Positions 1 to 8,132 of a stretch of DNA of 64,000 nt are shown piece by piece. Where the stretch lies: assembly GCA_945900965.1 (NCBI GenBank), contig CAMDKM010000002.1, positions 62,001-126,000 of the forward strand, read 5' to 3'. Source of the stretch: Bordetella parapertussis (lineage in GTDB: Bacteria; Pseudomonadota; Gammaproteobacteria; Burkholderiales; JACQAP01). The position numbers and the translations under genes are program-made. Position 1 is the first letter of the stretch. Each line of letters opens with the position of its first letter. Under the pieces are notes generated by a model, which did no database searches, was not told the DNA's origin, and saw only the letters and a program-made list of their open reading frames with translations.

Positions 1-809
1 CGCCCGATTAGGCGCGAGGTAAACGCGGTTGCCAACCCGCCAAAAAAATACAGATAAGGCAGGTCGGTTTCCTTAAGGCCGACATTTGCGACCATATAGG
101 GGCTGATAAACGGAATGACCGAGAAGCCACCGAAAATCAGGGTTGCCATCAGCACGAACGCGCGGCGGTGATTGGGGTCCGCAAAAACCGCGCGCAGTTG
201 CCGCAAGGCATCCGGTTTATTTTTCGCCGCACCGATGTGGCCCCTCATGGATGGCACCACTCTGCGGATGCCCAGCAGAATGAGCACCGCGATCGCGGCA
301 ACAAAGAAAAACGGCGCGCGCCAGTCGAAATGATTGGCAAAGAACAATCCGATCGGCACGCCGAGCACGGCCGAGAAAGAGAATGCGGACATCACTGCAC
401 CGGTGGCGGCACCCCGGCGGTGATCCGGAAAGGCATCGCCGATGATCGAGTGCACGATCGAGCCCGCCACGCCGCCGAAGGCGCCGGCCAGGGCGCGCGC
501 CGCCAGCAAAGTTTCGAAACTGTTGGCGAAGCCGCACAGCAGCGTCGAGACGAGAAAGCCGCAGAAGACGAAGGTCAGCGCCTGTTTTCTGTCGAAGCGG
601 TCCAGGTGCAGCGCGACCAGAAAACTCGCCAGCGCCGCAACAAACACATAGGCCGCCACCAGCAGGCCGAATTGCCGGGCGTCGATATGCATGACGCGGA
701 TCAACTGTGGCCCCAGTGGCATGAGGACCATGAAGTCCAGAATATGGGTGAACTGTACCCCGGCGAGAATGAATACCAGCAGCCGCTCGTTGACGGGTCC
801 TGCCTTCAT
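1..809 (-). CDS. MFS transporter, 3' end cut by window edge
   Basis: Translating the minus strand from the ATG at 809 gives an open frame to the window edge (269 codons) that begins MKAGPVNERLLVFILAGVQF. It shows successive hydrophobic helices and the MFS loop 2-3 signature around LDRFDRKQAL (near residue 70), which marks a major facilitator superfamily inner-membrane permease. The C-terminal third lies outside the window. It starts 5 bp after the stop of the MFS gene at 815-2002, so the two are probably co-transcribed. Substrate unknown; the fold resembles the arabinose-efflux (AraJ-like) branch. Overlapping open frames on both strands of this stretch have no family-like sequence and are shadows. 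Confidence 0.85.
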   Translation of the reverse strand, partial: MKAGPVNERLLVFILAGVQFTHILDFMVLMPLGPQLIRVMHIDARQFGLLVAAYVFVAALASFLVALHLDRFDRKQALTFVFCGFLVSTLLCGFANSFETLLAARALAGAFGGVAGSIVHSIIGDAFPDHRRGAATGAVMSAFSFSAVLGVPIGLFFANHFDWRAPFFFVAAIAVLILLGIRRVVPSMRGHIGAAKNKPDALRQLRAVFADPNHRRAFVLMATLIFGGFSVIPFISPYMVANVGLKETDLPYLYFFGGLATAFTSRLIG

Positions 810-814
810 AAGCG

Positions 815-2002
815 TCAGGCGCTACCGGGCACGCGAGTGGCATGGCGTCGGGCGGCCAGCCAGATGATCGCCAAGCCGGTGAGGAGCAGCAGGGGTAACG
901 CGCTCATGTTGAGCGTGTTCCAGCCATACTGGTACAGGATGGCGCCAGAGCTTAGTGAGGTCATGCCCATGGTGGAATAAATCAGCAAGTCGTTCATGCC
1001 CTGGGTTTTGGCCTTTTCCGCGGGCGTGCAGGCCTCGGTGAGCAGGGTGGTGCCGCCGACAAACAGGAAGCACCAGCCCACGCCGATCAACACCATGGAC
1101 CACCAGAACGCGCTGATGGCGATGCTGTGTGTGGCGATGGCGATGGCCGCGGCCATCATTGCCACGCCGGCAAACATCACGGGCAATACACCAGTTCGGA
1201 CAATCAGCCAGCCGGTGCCGAAGGCGGGCGCGAACATGGCGATGATGTGCCACTCAATCACCAGCATGGCGGCGCCGTAGGGGTGCGAACACATTTTCAT
1301 TGCCAGAGGCGTGGCGGCCATCAACAGGTTCATCACGCCATAGGCGGTGATCGCGCCGAGCACGGCTACGACGAAAACCGGCTGGCGCATGATCGAAAAC
1401 AGTGGCCGTGTGGCGCCGCTGCGTTCCTCTTCGGACGGCATGGGCAGGTGCAGGTGGCGCAGTATGGCCAGTGCGATGAAAGCCAGAAAGATCAGCGAAA
1501 GGAAGGAGCCAACAAAAACGGTGTCGAGCAGCTCGCGGGTAAATTTGCTGCTCTCGGGGCCGAGTATCCCACCAACGATGCCGCCCGCCAGCACCAGCGA
1601 GATGGCCCGGCTGCGCAGGGACGTGGGGGCGTTTTCGGCTGCCGCGAAGCGGTAGAACCCGCCCGAGCCGGTATAAATTCCCGATATCAGGGCGGCAACA
1701 CAGAGCAGCCAGAATTGATGGGCCGCCATGGCCGCGGTGGCCAAAGCCCCGCCGAACATGCCCGCTACGCAGCCAATCGTGAAGCCAGCGCGTCGGCCGC
1801 GGCGTTTCATCAACATGGACATGGGCATGGCCGCCAGCCCGCCGCCGACGATATAGGCCGTGGCCGGCAAGGTCACCAGCAGTTTGTTGGTCGCCAGGGA
1901 ATCGGCCGCCAGGGTGCCAATCGACACCATCATGGCGTTGTTCATCACCAACAGCGCCTGGCAGGATGCCAGGGCCAGAATATTTCGACGACCCGGTTCC
2001 AA
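815..2002 (-). CDS. MFS transporter
   Basis: 395-residue integral membrane protein with about 12 hydrophobic segments and the loop 2-3 motif MLMKRRGRRAGF near residue 62, typical of the major facilitator superfamily. Full family length. The start used is a TTG at 2002 (MEPGRRNILALASCQ); no ATG lies close upstream in frame and no strong ribosome binding site is visible, so the exact N-terminus is uncertain. It is followed after 5 bp by a second, different MFS gene, an arrangement suggesting two related permeases expressed together. The substrate cannot be read from sequence. Confidence 0.85.
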   Translation of the reverse strand: MEPGRRNILALASCQALLVMNNAMMVSIGTLAADSLATNKLLVTLPATAYIVGGGLAAMPMSMLMKRRGRRAGFTIGCVAGMFGGALATAAMAAHQFWLLCVAALISGIYTGSGGFYRFAAAENAPTSLRSRAISLVLAGGIVGGILGPESSKFTRELLDTVFVGSFLSLIFLAFIALAILRHLHLPMPSEEERSGATRPLFSIMRQPVFVVAVLGAITAYGVMNLLMAATPLAMKMCSHPYGAAMLVIEWHIIAMFAPAFGTGWLIVRTGVLPVMFAGVAMMAAAIAIATHSIAISAFWWSMVLIGVGWCFLFVGGTTLLTEACTPAEKAKTQGMNDLLIYSTMGMTSLSSGAILYQYGWNTLNMSALPLLLLTGLAIIWLAARRHATRVPGSA

Positions 2003-2044
2003 ATGGCTAAGTTAAATCCTGACCGCCGCCGGGAATGCCCGGAT

Positions 2045-2233
2045 TCAACCGTAGTACTCGTAGGGTTTCTTGGGTACCTTGGCACTCTCCAGTGCTTCGG
2101 TGGTGCGCAAATCCTGGGGGCGATCCCACCAGGTGGCTCGATGTTTCTTTTGTTTTTCCACGACTTCGGGATGGTTTTCGAGGAACTCACGAAGGAACTT
2201 GGTGGTCTCGGATTCGTAATTCTTTGTTGTCAT
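2045..2233 (-). CDS. DUF3460 family small protein
   Basis: 62 residues: acidic N-terminus (YESETTKFLREFLENHP), a central WWDRPQDLRTTEAL stretch and the ending VPKKPYEYYG. This matches the DUF3460 family of about 60-residue cytosolic proteins that I know mainly from Betaproteobacteria; their function is not established. The W-D-x-P-Q-D core and the C-terminal P-Y-x-Y are the features I recognise. It stands 42 bp upstream of the MFS pair on the same strand and is divergent from the oligopeptidase gene, so the 102-bp gap between 2233 and 2336 must hold promoters for both directions. Confidence 0.8.
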   Translation of the reverse strand: MTTKNYESETTKFLREFLENHPEVVEKQKKHRATWWDRPQDLRTTEALESAKVPKKPYEYYG

Positions 2234-2335
2234 GGGGATGACCTGGTTAATAATCCTGATTCCCGGGTTGCGAACTTATCCGCCGCCTCATAATCTGCCT
2301 GATAGTGTAACGGCTTCTGAACGGAGCGCCTTGAA

Positions 2336-4384
2336 TTGAGAAAACAAATCCCCGTGTCCCTGCCGCCAGTGGCGCGCCGCATACCGCATGTTGGCGTTGT
2401 GCACGGCGAACGCCGGGTTGACGACTACCACTGGTTGCGCAACAAGGACAACCCCGAGGTTCGAGCGTACCTTGAGTCAGAAAATGCCTACACCGCGGCG
2501 ATGATGAAACCCTCCGAACCGTTTCAGCGCCAGCTTTACCGGGAAATGGTCGGGCGCATCAAGGAGACCGACACCGAGGTGCCCTATCGAGATGGCGGTC
2601 ATTTTTACTATTCTCGGACCGTGAAGGGCCGGCAGTATCGGATTTACTGCCGCAAGAAAGGCAGTCTTAACTCGACCGAGGCGGTGATTTTCGACGTCAA
2701 CGCCCAGGCCAAGGGCCACGCTTATTATTCTCTCGGCGCCTTCGAGATCAGCCCGGACGAAAATCTGCTGGCGTATTCCTCCGATACCAGTGGTTTTCGC
2801 GAGTACACGCTTCAGATTAAAGACTTGCGCAGTGGCGCGCAGCTTGCGGAACGCATCGAAAAGGTCCGCAGCGTGGCATGGGCCGCCGATAGCCGTACCC
2901 TGTTCTACGTCAAGGAAGACGAGGCCAAGCGCGCCTCCCGGGTGTATCGACATCTGCTGGGGAGTCAGGACGATCAACTGGTTTACGAGGAAACCGACGC
3001 GCGGTTTTCGGTGTCGGTGGCGGATTCGCGCAGCCGGCGCTATCTCTTCATCACCTCGCACAGCGCCACCACATCCGAAGTGCGGACTCTGTACGCCGAG
3101 GATCCTTGGGCGTTGCCGTCCCTGGTATCCGAACGGCGGGCCGATCACGAGTACTACGTGGACCATGGCAACGGGCTTTTCTACATTGCCACCAATGACC
3201 GCGGGCGCAATTTCCGGCTGGTCAGCGCGCCGGAAAACAAACCCGGGGAGGATCACTGGAAGGAACTCATCGCCCATCGCGATGGGGTCATGCTCGAAGG
3301 CGTGGATGTTTTTGCCCGGCATGTGATCGTGCATGAGCGGGCCGGGGGATTTCCGCGCCTGCGGGTGCTGCGGCTGGCGGATGGCGAGAGTCACGAAGTG
3401 AGCATGCCCGAGCCGGCCTGTTCGGTATCGGGCGGGGCCAACATGGAGTTCGATGCCGATGTCTATCGCTTCCACTACGACTCTTACGTTACGCCCGATG
3501 CCACCTTCGATTATCGCGTTGATACCCGCGAGCGCACGCTGCTCAAGAGCCGCGAAGTCCGTGGCTACGATGCCACGAAATATCGCTGCGAGATTCTCTA
3601 CGCCACGACTGGTGATGGAGTCCAGGTGCCTATTTCGCTGGTCTACCGGATAGATCAAAGGGTTAATGGTCCCCAGCCTCTGCTGTTATACGGGTACGGG
3701 GCTTACGGTTATGCGCTGGATGTGGAATTCAGCTCGGCACGCCTGTCGCTGCTCGACCGCGGGGTGATTTATGCCTGCGCCCATGTGCGCGGCGGCGGAG
3801 AGATGGGCAAACGCTGGCATGACGAAGGCCGCATGCTGAACAAGTCGCATAGTTTTTCGGACTTTATCGCCTGCGCGGAGCACCTGATCGGCCGGCGTTT
3901 CACCGACCCCTCGAAACTCGTCATTCAGGGCGGCAGCGCCGGCGGGCTGCTGATGGGCGCGGTCACCAATCTGCGTCCGGATCTGTTTCGCGCCGTCGTG
4001 GCCGAGGTGCCTTTTGTCGATGTGGTCAATACCATGCTCGATGAGACTCTGCCGCTGACCACCGGCGAGTACGAGGAATGGGGAAATCCAAAGGAAAAGA
4101 ACTTCTACGACGCCATGAAGGCCTATTCGCCCTACGACAATCTCGCGGCAAAAAATTATCCGGCCATGCTGGTGGAGACATCGCTGAACGACAGTCAGGT
4201 CATGTACTGGGAGCCGGCGAAATATGTGGCCAAGCTGCGCGCGCACAAAACCGATGCCAATCCGCTGTTGTTACGTACCAACATGGACGCCGGCCACGGC
4301 GGCGCTTCCGGGCGCTATGAATACCTGAAGGAAATTGCCTTCACCTACGCCTTTATTCTGGGCGTGCTCGGCATTACCCGTTAA
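2336..4384 (+). CDS. ptrB: Oligopeptidase B (S9A prolyl oligopeptidase family)
   Basis: 682-residue cytosolic serine peptidase expected to cleave short peptides after Arg/Lys. The N-terminal half is the beta-propeller gate; the C-terminal half is the alpha/beta hydrolase. The catalytic triad is visible as Ser534 (GGSAGG), Asp619 (SLNDSQ) and His654 (DAGHGG), all within a few residues of their usual places in the family. The length is normal for oligopeptidase B. The start is the TTG at 2336, preceded by GGAG at about 2322-2326; no in-frame ATG exists before residue 50. It is monocistronic, followed by an imperfect inverted repeat at 4402-4488. Confidence 0.93.
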   Translation: MRKQIPVSLPPVARRIPHVGVVHGERRVDDYHWLRNKDNPEVRAYLESENAYTAAMMKPSEPFQRQLYREMVGRIKETDTEVPYRDGGHFYYSRTVKGRQYRIYCRKKGSLNSTEAVIFDVNAQAKGHAYYSLGAFEISPDENLLAYSSDTSGFREYTLQIKDLRSGAQLAERIEKVRSVAWAADSRTLFYVKEDEAKRASRVYRHLLGSQDDQLVYEETDARFSVSVADSRSRRYLFITSHSATTSEVRTLYAEDPWALPSLVSERRADHEYYVDHGNGLFYIATNDRGRNFRLVSAPENKPGEDHWKELIAHRDGVMLEGVDVFARHVIVHERAGGFPRLRVLRLADGESHEVSMPEPACSVSGGANMEFDADVYRFHYDSYVTPDATFDYRVDTRERTLLKSREVRGYDATKYRCEILYATTGDGVQVPISLVYRIDQRVNGPQPLLLYGYGAYGYALDVEFSSARLSLLDRGVIYACAHVRGGGEMGKRWHDEGRMLNKSHSFSDFIACAEHLIGRRFTDPSKLVIQGGSAGGLLMGAVTNLRPDLFRAVVAEVPFVDVVNTMLDETLPLTTGEYEEWGNPKEKNFYDAMKAYSPYDNLAAKNYPAMLVETSLNDSQVMYWEPAKYVAKLRAHKTDANPLLLRTNMDAGHGGASGRYEYLKEIAFTYAFILGVLGITR

Positions 4385-4401
4385 CGCACGCCGGAAACAA
4401 T

Positions 4402-4488
4402 GTAGTTTCCGGAAGGAGAGCAGCGGATTCCGGGAATGATGCCCGGGCCAGGTTTGTTTTCCCGGAATGCGCTCCTTCCAGAAACTAC
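4402..4488. repeat. Imperfect long inverted repeat downstream of ptrB
   Basis: Left arm 4402-4434 and right arm 4461-4488 pair with one mismatch over the outer 17 bases (GTAGTTTCCGGAAGGAG against its complement) and then again over ATTCCGGG after a small bulge. The loop is about 26 nt. There is no U-run, so this is not a standard intrinsic terminator, though it could act as a transcript-end hairpin for ptrB. A decayed mobile or repetitive element is the alternative. No second copy in the window. Confidence 0.6.
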
Positions 4489-4554
4489 GCAGGGCGGAGG
4501 GAAGCGAAGGACAGACTGGGGCGGGTCCGGCAGTGATCGCCGCCAGACTAGTCG

Positions 4555-4583
4555 TTGACAGCCGGTCCGGATGCCCCGATAGT
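4555..4583 (+). promoter_or_regulatory. Candidate sigma-70 promoter for the formamidase-like gene
   Basis: TTGACA at 4555-4560 (perfect -35), a 17-nt spacer, then GATAGT at 4578-4583 (4 of 6 matches to TATAAT). It is about 70 nt upstream of the ATG at 4652, in the right orientation, in otherwise unexplained sequence. Prediction from consensus only. Confidence 0.5.
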
Positions 4584-4651
4584 AGGCGAAATGTAAGGGT
4601 CTGGGGATCGTTGTGAACGTGTTCGCTATTTCAAACAATAAGGGGGAGAAA

Positions 4652-5902
4652 ATGAAGAAAGTCCTGCTTGGATTGTCCGCGGCGCTGGCCGCGACATGGG
4701 GTCTGGCGGCATTTGCCGACACGACCGATGTCAAAACCCAATCCTGGGTTTATGTCAAAAAATTGGGCGCCCACTGCGTGGATGACCCGAATTGCATGAA
4801 CCGTTATCATCCGGCGATCAAGCAGGTGGCGCGGGCCAAACCCGGCCAGTTGATTCAGTTCGAAACGCGCGATGCGCTGGATTCGGAACTGAACGTGAAT
4901 TCCGAGCCCAAGGATCTGGCGGCTGTTGACCTGAATCTGGTGCATCCGATCACAGGGCCCGTCTATATTGAAGGTGCCAAGCGCGGTGACGTGCTGGCGA
5001 TTACCCTGGTGGATGTGGAGCCGGATGAGTACGGTTACACCACCATCGTGCCGGGCTTTGGTTTCCTGCGCGACAAGTTCACCAAGCCCTTTGTTGCCAA
5101 CTGGAAGCTGAATCGGATGGAAGCGGTTTCCGATCAGGTTCCCGGCGTCGTCATTCCGATGAACGGCTTCATGGGCACGGTAGGTGTGTTGCCCGGCTTC
5201 CCGGAAGTGGACGCATGGTTTGACCGTGAAAAGGCGTTGGGCGAAGCCGGCGGTGTTGCACTGCCGCCGCAACCCACCGGCGCACGCCCGGCCGAAGTCT
5301 GCGGCCCCAACGGCAGCCACAAGGATCGTTGCCTGCGTTCCATCCCACCACGTGAAAATGGCGGCAACATGGATATCAAGCAGATGGTTGTTGGTACCAC
5401 CCTGCTGTTGCCCTGTTACATAGATGGCTGCGGCCTGTTCGTCGGCGATGTGCACTACGCACAAGGCGACGGCGAAGTGGCTGGCACCGCCATCGAAATG
5501 GGCGGCAAGGTCACGGTGCGCACCGAAATCCGCAAGGGCATGGGCTCGCTGGTCAAGGGCCCGCACTTTGAAGGCGGTTCCCAGATCAAGAAGCTGGAGC
5601 CGGATCGTTTTTATGCCACGGTGGGTTATCCCATCAAGAAGGCTGGCGAAGTTCCGCCCCAGCACGCTTATCTGGACAGCAAGAAAATCGGGCCGCTGGT
5701 CAATCTGAACGAAGATCTGACCTTGGCGGCACGCTCGTCCCTGACCGAAATGATCGATTGGCTGGTCAAGACCAAAGGTTACACGGCGGATCAGGCCTAT
5801 GTGATTACCAGCGTGGCATGCGATCTGCGCATCGGCAACGTAGTCGATGTGCCGAACTACGCGGTGTCCACGATTTGTCCGCTGGAGATTTTCCGCAAGT
5901 AA
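4652..5902 (+). CDS. Exported acetamidase/formamidase family protein
   Basis: 416 residues. The start is the ATG at 4652, right after AGGGGGAGAA; an upstream in-frame ATG at 4613 would hide the signal peptide. The first about 22 residues (KK, hydrophobic core, AFA-DT cleavage site) form a clear Sec signal peptide, so the mature protein is periplasmic. The rest matches the FmdA/AmdA fold: a VYIEGAKRGDVLAITLVDV beta segment, the conserved MNGFMGTVGV, NGGNMD and GCGLFVGDVHYAQGDGEV blocks, and a C-terminal VACDLRIGNVVDVPN. Well-known family members hydrolyse formamide or short amides to ammonia and are cytosolic, so export is unusual. Own candidate promoter and terminator suggest a single-gene unit. 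Exact substrate unknown. Confidence 0.85.
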   Translation: MKKVLLGLSAALAATWGLAAFADTTDVKTQSWVYVKKLGAHCVDDPNCMNRYHPAIKQVARAKPGQLIQFETRDALDSELNVNSEPKDLAAVDLNLVHPITGPVYIEGAKRGDVLAITLVDVEPDEYGYTTIVPGFGFLRDKFTKPFVANWKLNRMEAVSDQVPGVVIPMNGFMGTVGVLPGFPEVDAWFDREKALGEAGGVALPPQPTGARPAEVCGPNGSHKDRCLRSIPPRENGGNMDIKQMVVGTTLLLPCYIDGCGLFVGDVHYAQGDGEVAGTAIEMGGKVTVRTEIRKGMGSLVKGPHFEGGSQIKKLEPDRFYATVGYPIKKAGEVPPQHAYLDSKKIGPLVNLNEDLTLAARSSLTEMIDWLVKTKGYTADQAYVITSVACDLRIGNVVDVPNYAVSTICPLEIFRK

Positions 5903-5935
5903 TTATCGCGCGGAGGGGATTTTCCGCTTGAAGCG

Positions 5936-5965
5936 AAACGCCGGCCCCTGGCCGGCGTTTGTTTT
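5936..5965 (+). terminator. Rho-independent terminator
   Basis: 11-bp perfect stem AAACGCCGGCC / GGCCGGCGTTT with a CCT loop, followed by GTTTT. It sits 34 nt after the formamidase-like stop codon and closes that unit before the next gene at 5988. Confidence 0.85.
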
Positions 5966-5987
5966 CCCACTGTGCCGGATTGCCGAA

Positions 5988-6536
5988 ATGTCGCGTAGAA
6001 GATTCTTATATTCACTGCCCGTGTTGTTATGCGCGTCCCTTGCGTTCGCCCATACGCCGTATCGGCAGTGGAAGGTTTATCGGCAGCGGCATTTGCTGAT
6101 TTTTGCCGCCCGCACCGATCCCGCTGCTTATGATCTGTGCGAGGAATTGGCCAGGCTATTGCTGGAACATTTGCCGACCAGCCGTGCAGAGGCGGCCAGG
6201 GCGCCCGATGTGCAGCGCATCGCCAGTTTGATTACCACCGATCAGGCGGATTTTGCCTTGCTGGCACGCGATTCGGCGCTGGCTCTTGCGCAGAGGCGGG
6301 GCGACTTCGCGGACTATGTGCCGGCCGAACTGCGGGCACTGGTCGAAAACGACAAGTATCAGTTGCTGTGTCGCGCGGAAGTGCCGAAGCAGCACGCTTT
6401 TTTGGTGGTGCAGGTGCTGATCGAACAAGGTGGCCAGTGGGGACTGACCGTACCGAATCGGCCGGCGCCTCAAGCCGATGCGGTGCCGACCCACGACGGT
6501 GCCCTCGCGTTCCTGCGCGGCGAAAAGCTTGAGTAA
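5988..6536 (+). CDS. Exported hypothetical protein with Tat-like leader
   Basis: 182 residues, starting at ATG 5988 (MSRRRFLYSLPVLLCASLAFA), just after the terminator. The leader has an S-R-R-R-F-L twin-arginine pattern, a hydrophobic core and an AFA cleavage site, so it is probably exported, perhaps by Tat. The mature part has alternating beta and helical stretches (HLLIFAARTDPAAYDLCEELARLL; DFALLARDSALALAQ) that recall a fragment of a periplasmic solute-binding (TAXI/TRAP-type) fold, but I recognise no signature residues. The next gene begins within about 10 bp of its stop, so they are likely co-transcribed. Function unknown. Confidence 0.7.
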   Translation: MSRRRFLYSLPVLLCASLAFAHTPYRQWKVYRQRHLLIFAARTDPAAYDLCEELARLLLEHLPTSRAEAARAPDVQRIASLITTDQADFALLARDSALALAQRRGDFADYVPAELRALVENDKYQLLCRAEVPKQHAFLVVQVLIEQGGQWGLTVPNRPAPQADAVPTHDGALAFLRGEKLE

Positions 6537-6542
6537 GCGGTG

Positions 6543-7256
6543 ATGGTCCGGATCGCCGCGATGGTCTGCCTGTTATGGGTGTCGGCGGTCGGGGCGCACG
6601 ATTCGATTACCGCCGACACGGTCAAAGACTACCTGAGTCGAGCCGAGAGTCTGCAAAAAACCCTGGCGTCAAAACCGGCGCGTGCCGTGGCGGCACAAGC
6701 CAGCCTGGACCTGGGCAGGATGCTCGACGACATTGGCGAGATCTTTAACCTCGATATCGATGCGCATGGCAAGGTTCAGGGTCTGGCCTCCGCTTTCCTG
6801 ATGAACGAGTTGACCACGCGTGGTTTGCCGCTGGCATTTTCGGCGCGGACTCGTCGCTATTCACCCAATTTGCAGTGGTACCGCGATGCCCTGACCTCTG
6901 CACCGGCCGGACCGATTGCGGCCGAAGCAGGTTTTCGCCTGGTGAAGGGATATTTCTACGAAAGTTTCGACGACGATCCGTTGCGGCCGCTGGACCCCAA
7001 TGCGTCGCAGCTAGCCGAGCATATCCGGCTCGCGGCAACCTGGCGCAACCAGCTTGAGGATGCGAAGGCGCGCGAGGAAATGCTGTTTATCCTGGCGATC
7101 CTCCACATGCAGGCGTTCGATACGGGAAAGGCGGCTGACCGCGCGACGCATCTGAAAAAATCGCACGTGCTGGTGGAAGAATTTCTTAAAATCTATCCGC
7201 TAAGCATGCGCGCGGTTACCTTGAGCGCGTTGCAGGAACGAGTTGAGAAGCGCTAG
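6543..7256 (+). CDS. Exported hypothetical protein
   Basis: 237 residues beginning at ATG 6543 (a GTG directly before it at 6540 is the alternative start). The leader MVRIAAMVCLLWVSAVGAHDS fits a Sec signal peptide cut after VGA. The mature protein is mostly helical, with repeats such as LSRAESLQKTLASKPARAVAAQASLDLGRML and helices near 150-230 that look like degenerate TPR/Sel1-type hairpins; no catalytic motif is apparent. It follows the Tat-like exported gene by 6 bp and converges on a small gene at 7269. I do not recognise the family. Confidence 0.65.
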   Translation: MVRIAAMVCLLWVSAVGAHDSITADTVKDYLSRAESLQKTLASKPARAVAAQASLDLGRMLDDIGEIFNLDIDAHGKVQGLASAFLMNELTTRGLPLAFSARTRRYSPNLQWYRDALTSAPAGPIAAEAGFRLVKGYFYESFDDDPLRPLDPNASQLAEHIRLAATWRNQLEDAKAREEMLFILAILHMQAFDTGKAADRATHLKKSHVLVEEFLKIYPLSMRAVTLSALQERVEKR

Positions 7257-7268
7257 GAGCCTGTTCGG

Positions 7269-7601
7269 CTATTCCTTGCGCGCGAGGCATTTTTCCGGCA
7301 GTTGCGCATTCAGGGCGGCGCGGTCCGCGGAAAATTCCTTAAGCAATATCATCGTCGGCAATTCGCTGGTGCCAATCAGGACACGGTGCTCTCCCGGAAC
7401 TTGCAGGTTGCCTCCAATCAGGTCGCCGTCATTAGGCAGGGGGCCGGAGATCCATTCGAATAATCCGTAACCGGATTTCAATTGCAAGATGAAATGGCCG
7501 CAATCCCGGTTCTGCCAAATCACCATGCCTTGGTTCGCATTGGCATTCGCCGTGAAATACAGGCTGACGGCAAGCCCGGCGAGTATCAGTATGCGTTTCA
7601 T
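7269..7601 (-). CDS. Small exported protein, paralogue of its upstream neighbour
   Basis: 110 residues with a signal peptide (MKRILILAGLAVSLYFTANANA). The mature part carries W-Q-N-R-D-C-G-H-F-I-L-Q-L, then a GLFEWISGPLPNDGD...GGNL pattern, and a late Cys (PEKCLA). The same spacing of W-x-x-R-D, C, F, LFE and GGP/GP occurs in the gene just upstream, so the two arose by tandem duplication. The two Cys residues could form a disulfide in the periplasm. The start overlaps the upstream stop in an ATGA (7598-7601), implying translational coupling. Function unknown. Confidence 0.7.
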   Translation of the reverse strand: MKRILILAGLAVSLYFTANANANQGMVIWQNRDCGHFILQLKSGYGLFEWISGPLPNDGDLIGGNLQVPGEHRVLIGTSELPTMILLKEFSADRAALNAQLPEKCLARKE

Positions 7602-7969
7602 CCCGCGAGTTCCTCGAACTCCTTACGCTTTTTGCAAAACTTGGGAATTTTCTTGTCCATCTGGGATTTTTTCAGTTCAAAGACTTCCGAGTAGACCATG
7701 GTCGGCTTGCCTTCGGTCTTGTTTTCGATCTTGCGGGAACCGAAGCCGTTGAGCTTGCCTTCGAATATGTGTCCCACCATCGGGCTGGGGCCGCCCAGGA
7801 ATTCGAACAACGAATAAGTCTGCGCGACCTTGAGCACGAAAAAGTAGCAGGACGGGTCACGCCAGACCAGTTCGCCCTGATCGAGGGCACCTTCTTCCGC
7901 GCTTGCGGGTGCAGTCATGGCAAGGCCAGCCAGCGCGAGTACCAGCGTGTTGAGCATTCGTTGGAGCAT
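7598..7969 (-). CDS. Small exported protein, paralogue of its downstream neighbour
   Basis: 123 residues with a signal peptide (MLQRMLNTLVLALAGLAMTAPASA-EE). Its mature domain shares with the 7269-7601 product the pattern W-x-D-P-S-C-Y-F-F-V-L-K, SLFEFLGGPSPMVGHIFEGKL and a Lys-rich tail with a Cys (PKFCKKRKEFEEL). First gene of a two-gene operon with a 4-bp ATGA overlap. No known domain recognised; probably periplasmic. Confidence 0.7.
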   Translation of the reverse strand: MLQRMLNTLVLALAGLAMTAPASAEEGALDQGELVWRDPSCYFFVLKVAQTYSLFEFLGGPSPMVGHIFEGKLNGFGSRKIENKTEGKPTMVYSEVFELKKSQMDKKIPKFCKKRKEFEELAG

Positions 7970-8132
7970 GGAAATTCCTGTCTTGAAAGTTGGAGGGTCG
8001 GCTAGTTCAATGCGGCATTATGGCGCAGGGATGATACCCCGGCCTTGGCACGCGGGGCAAACCCGTGCTCGCTGTGGTGTAACATCCCACAAACCGCTCG
8101 CCTGAGCGACGTGCGATCAAACCGGGAATTCG

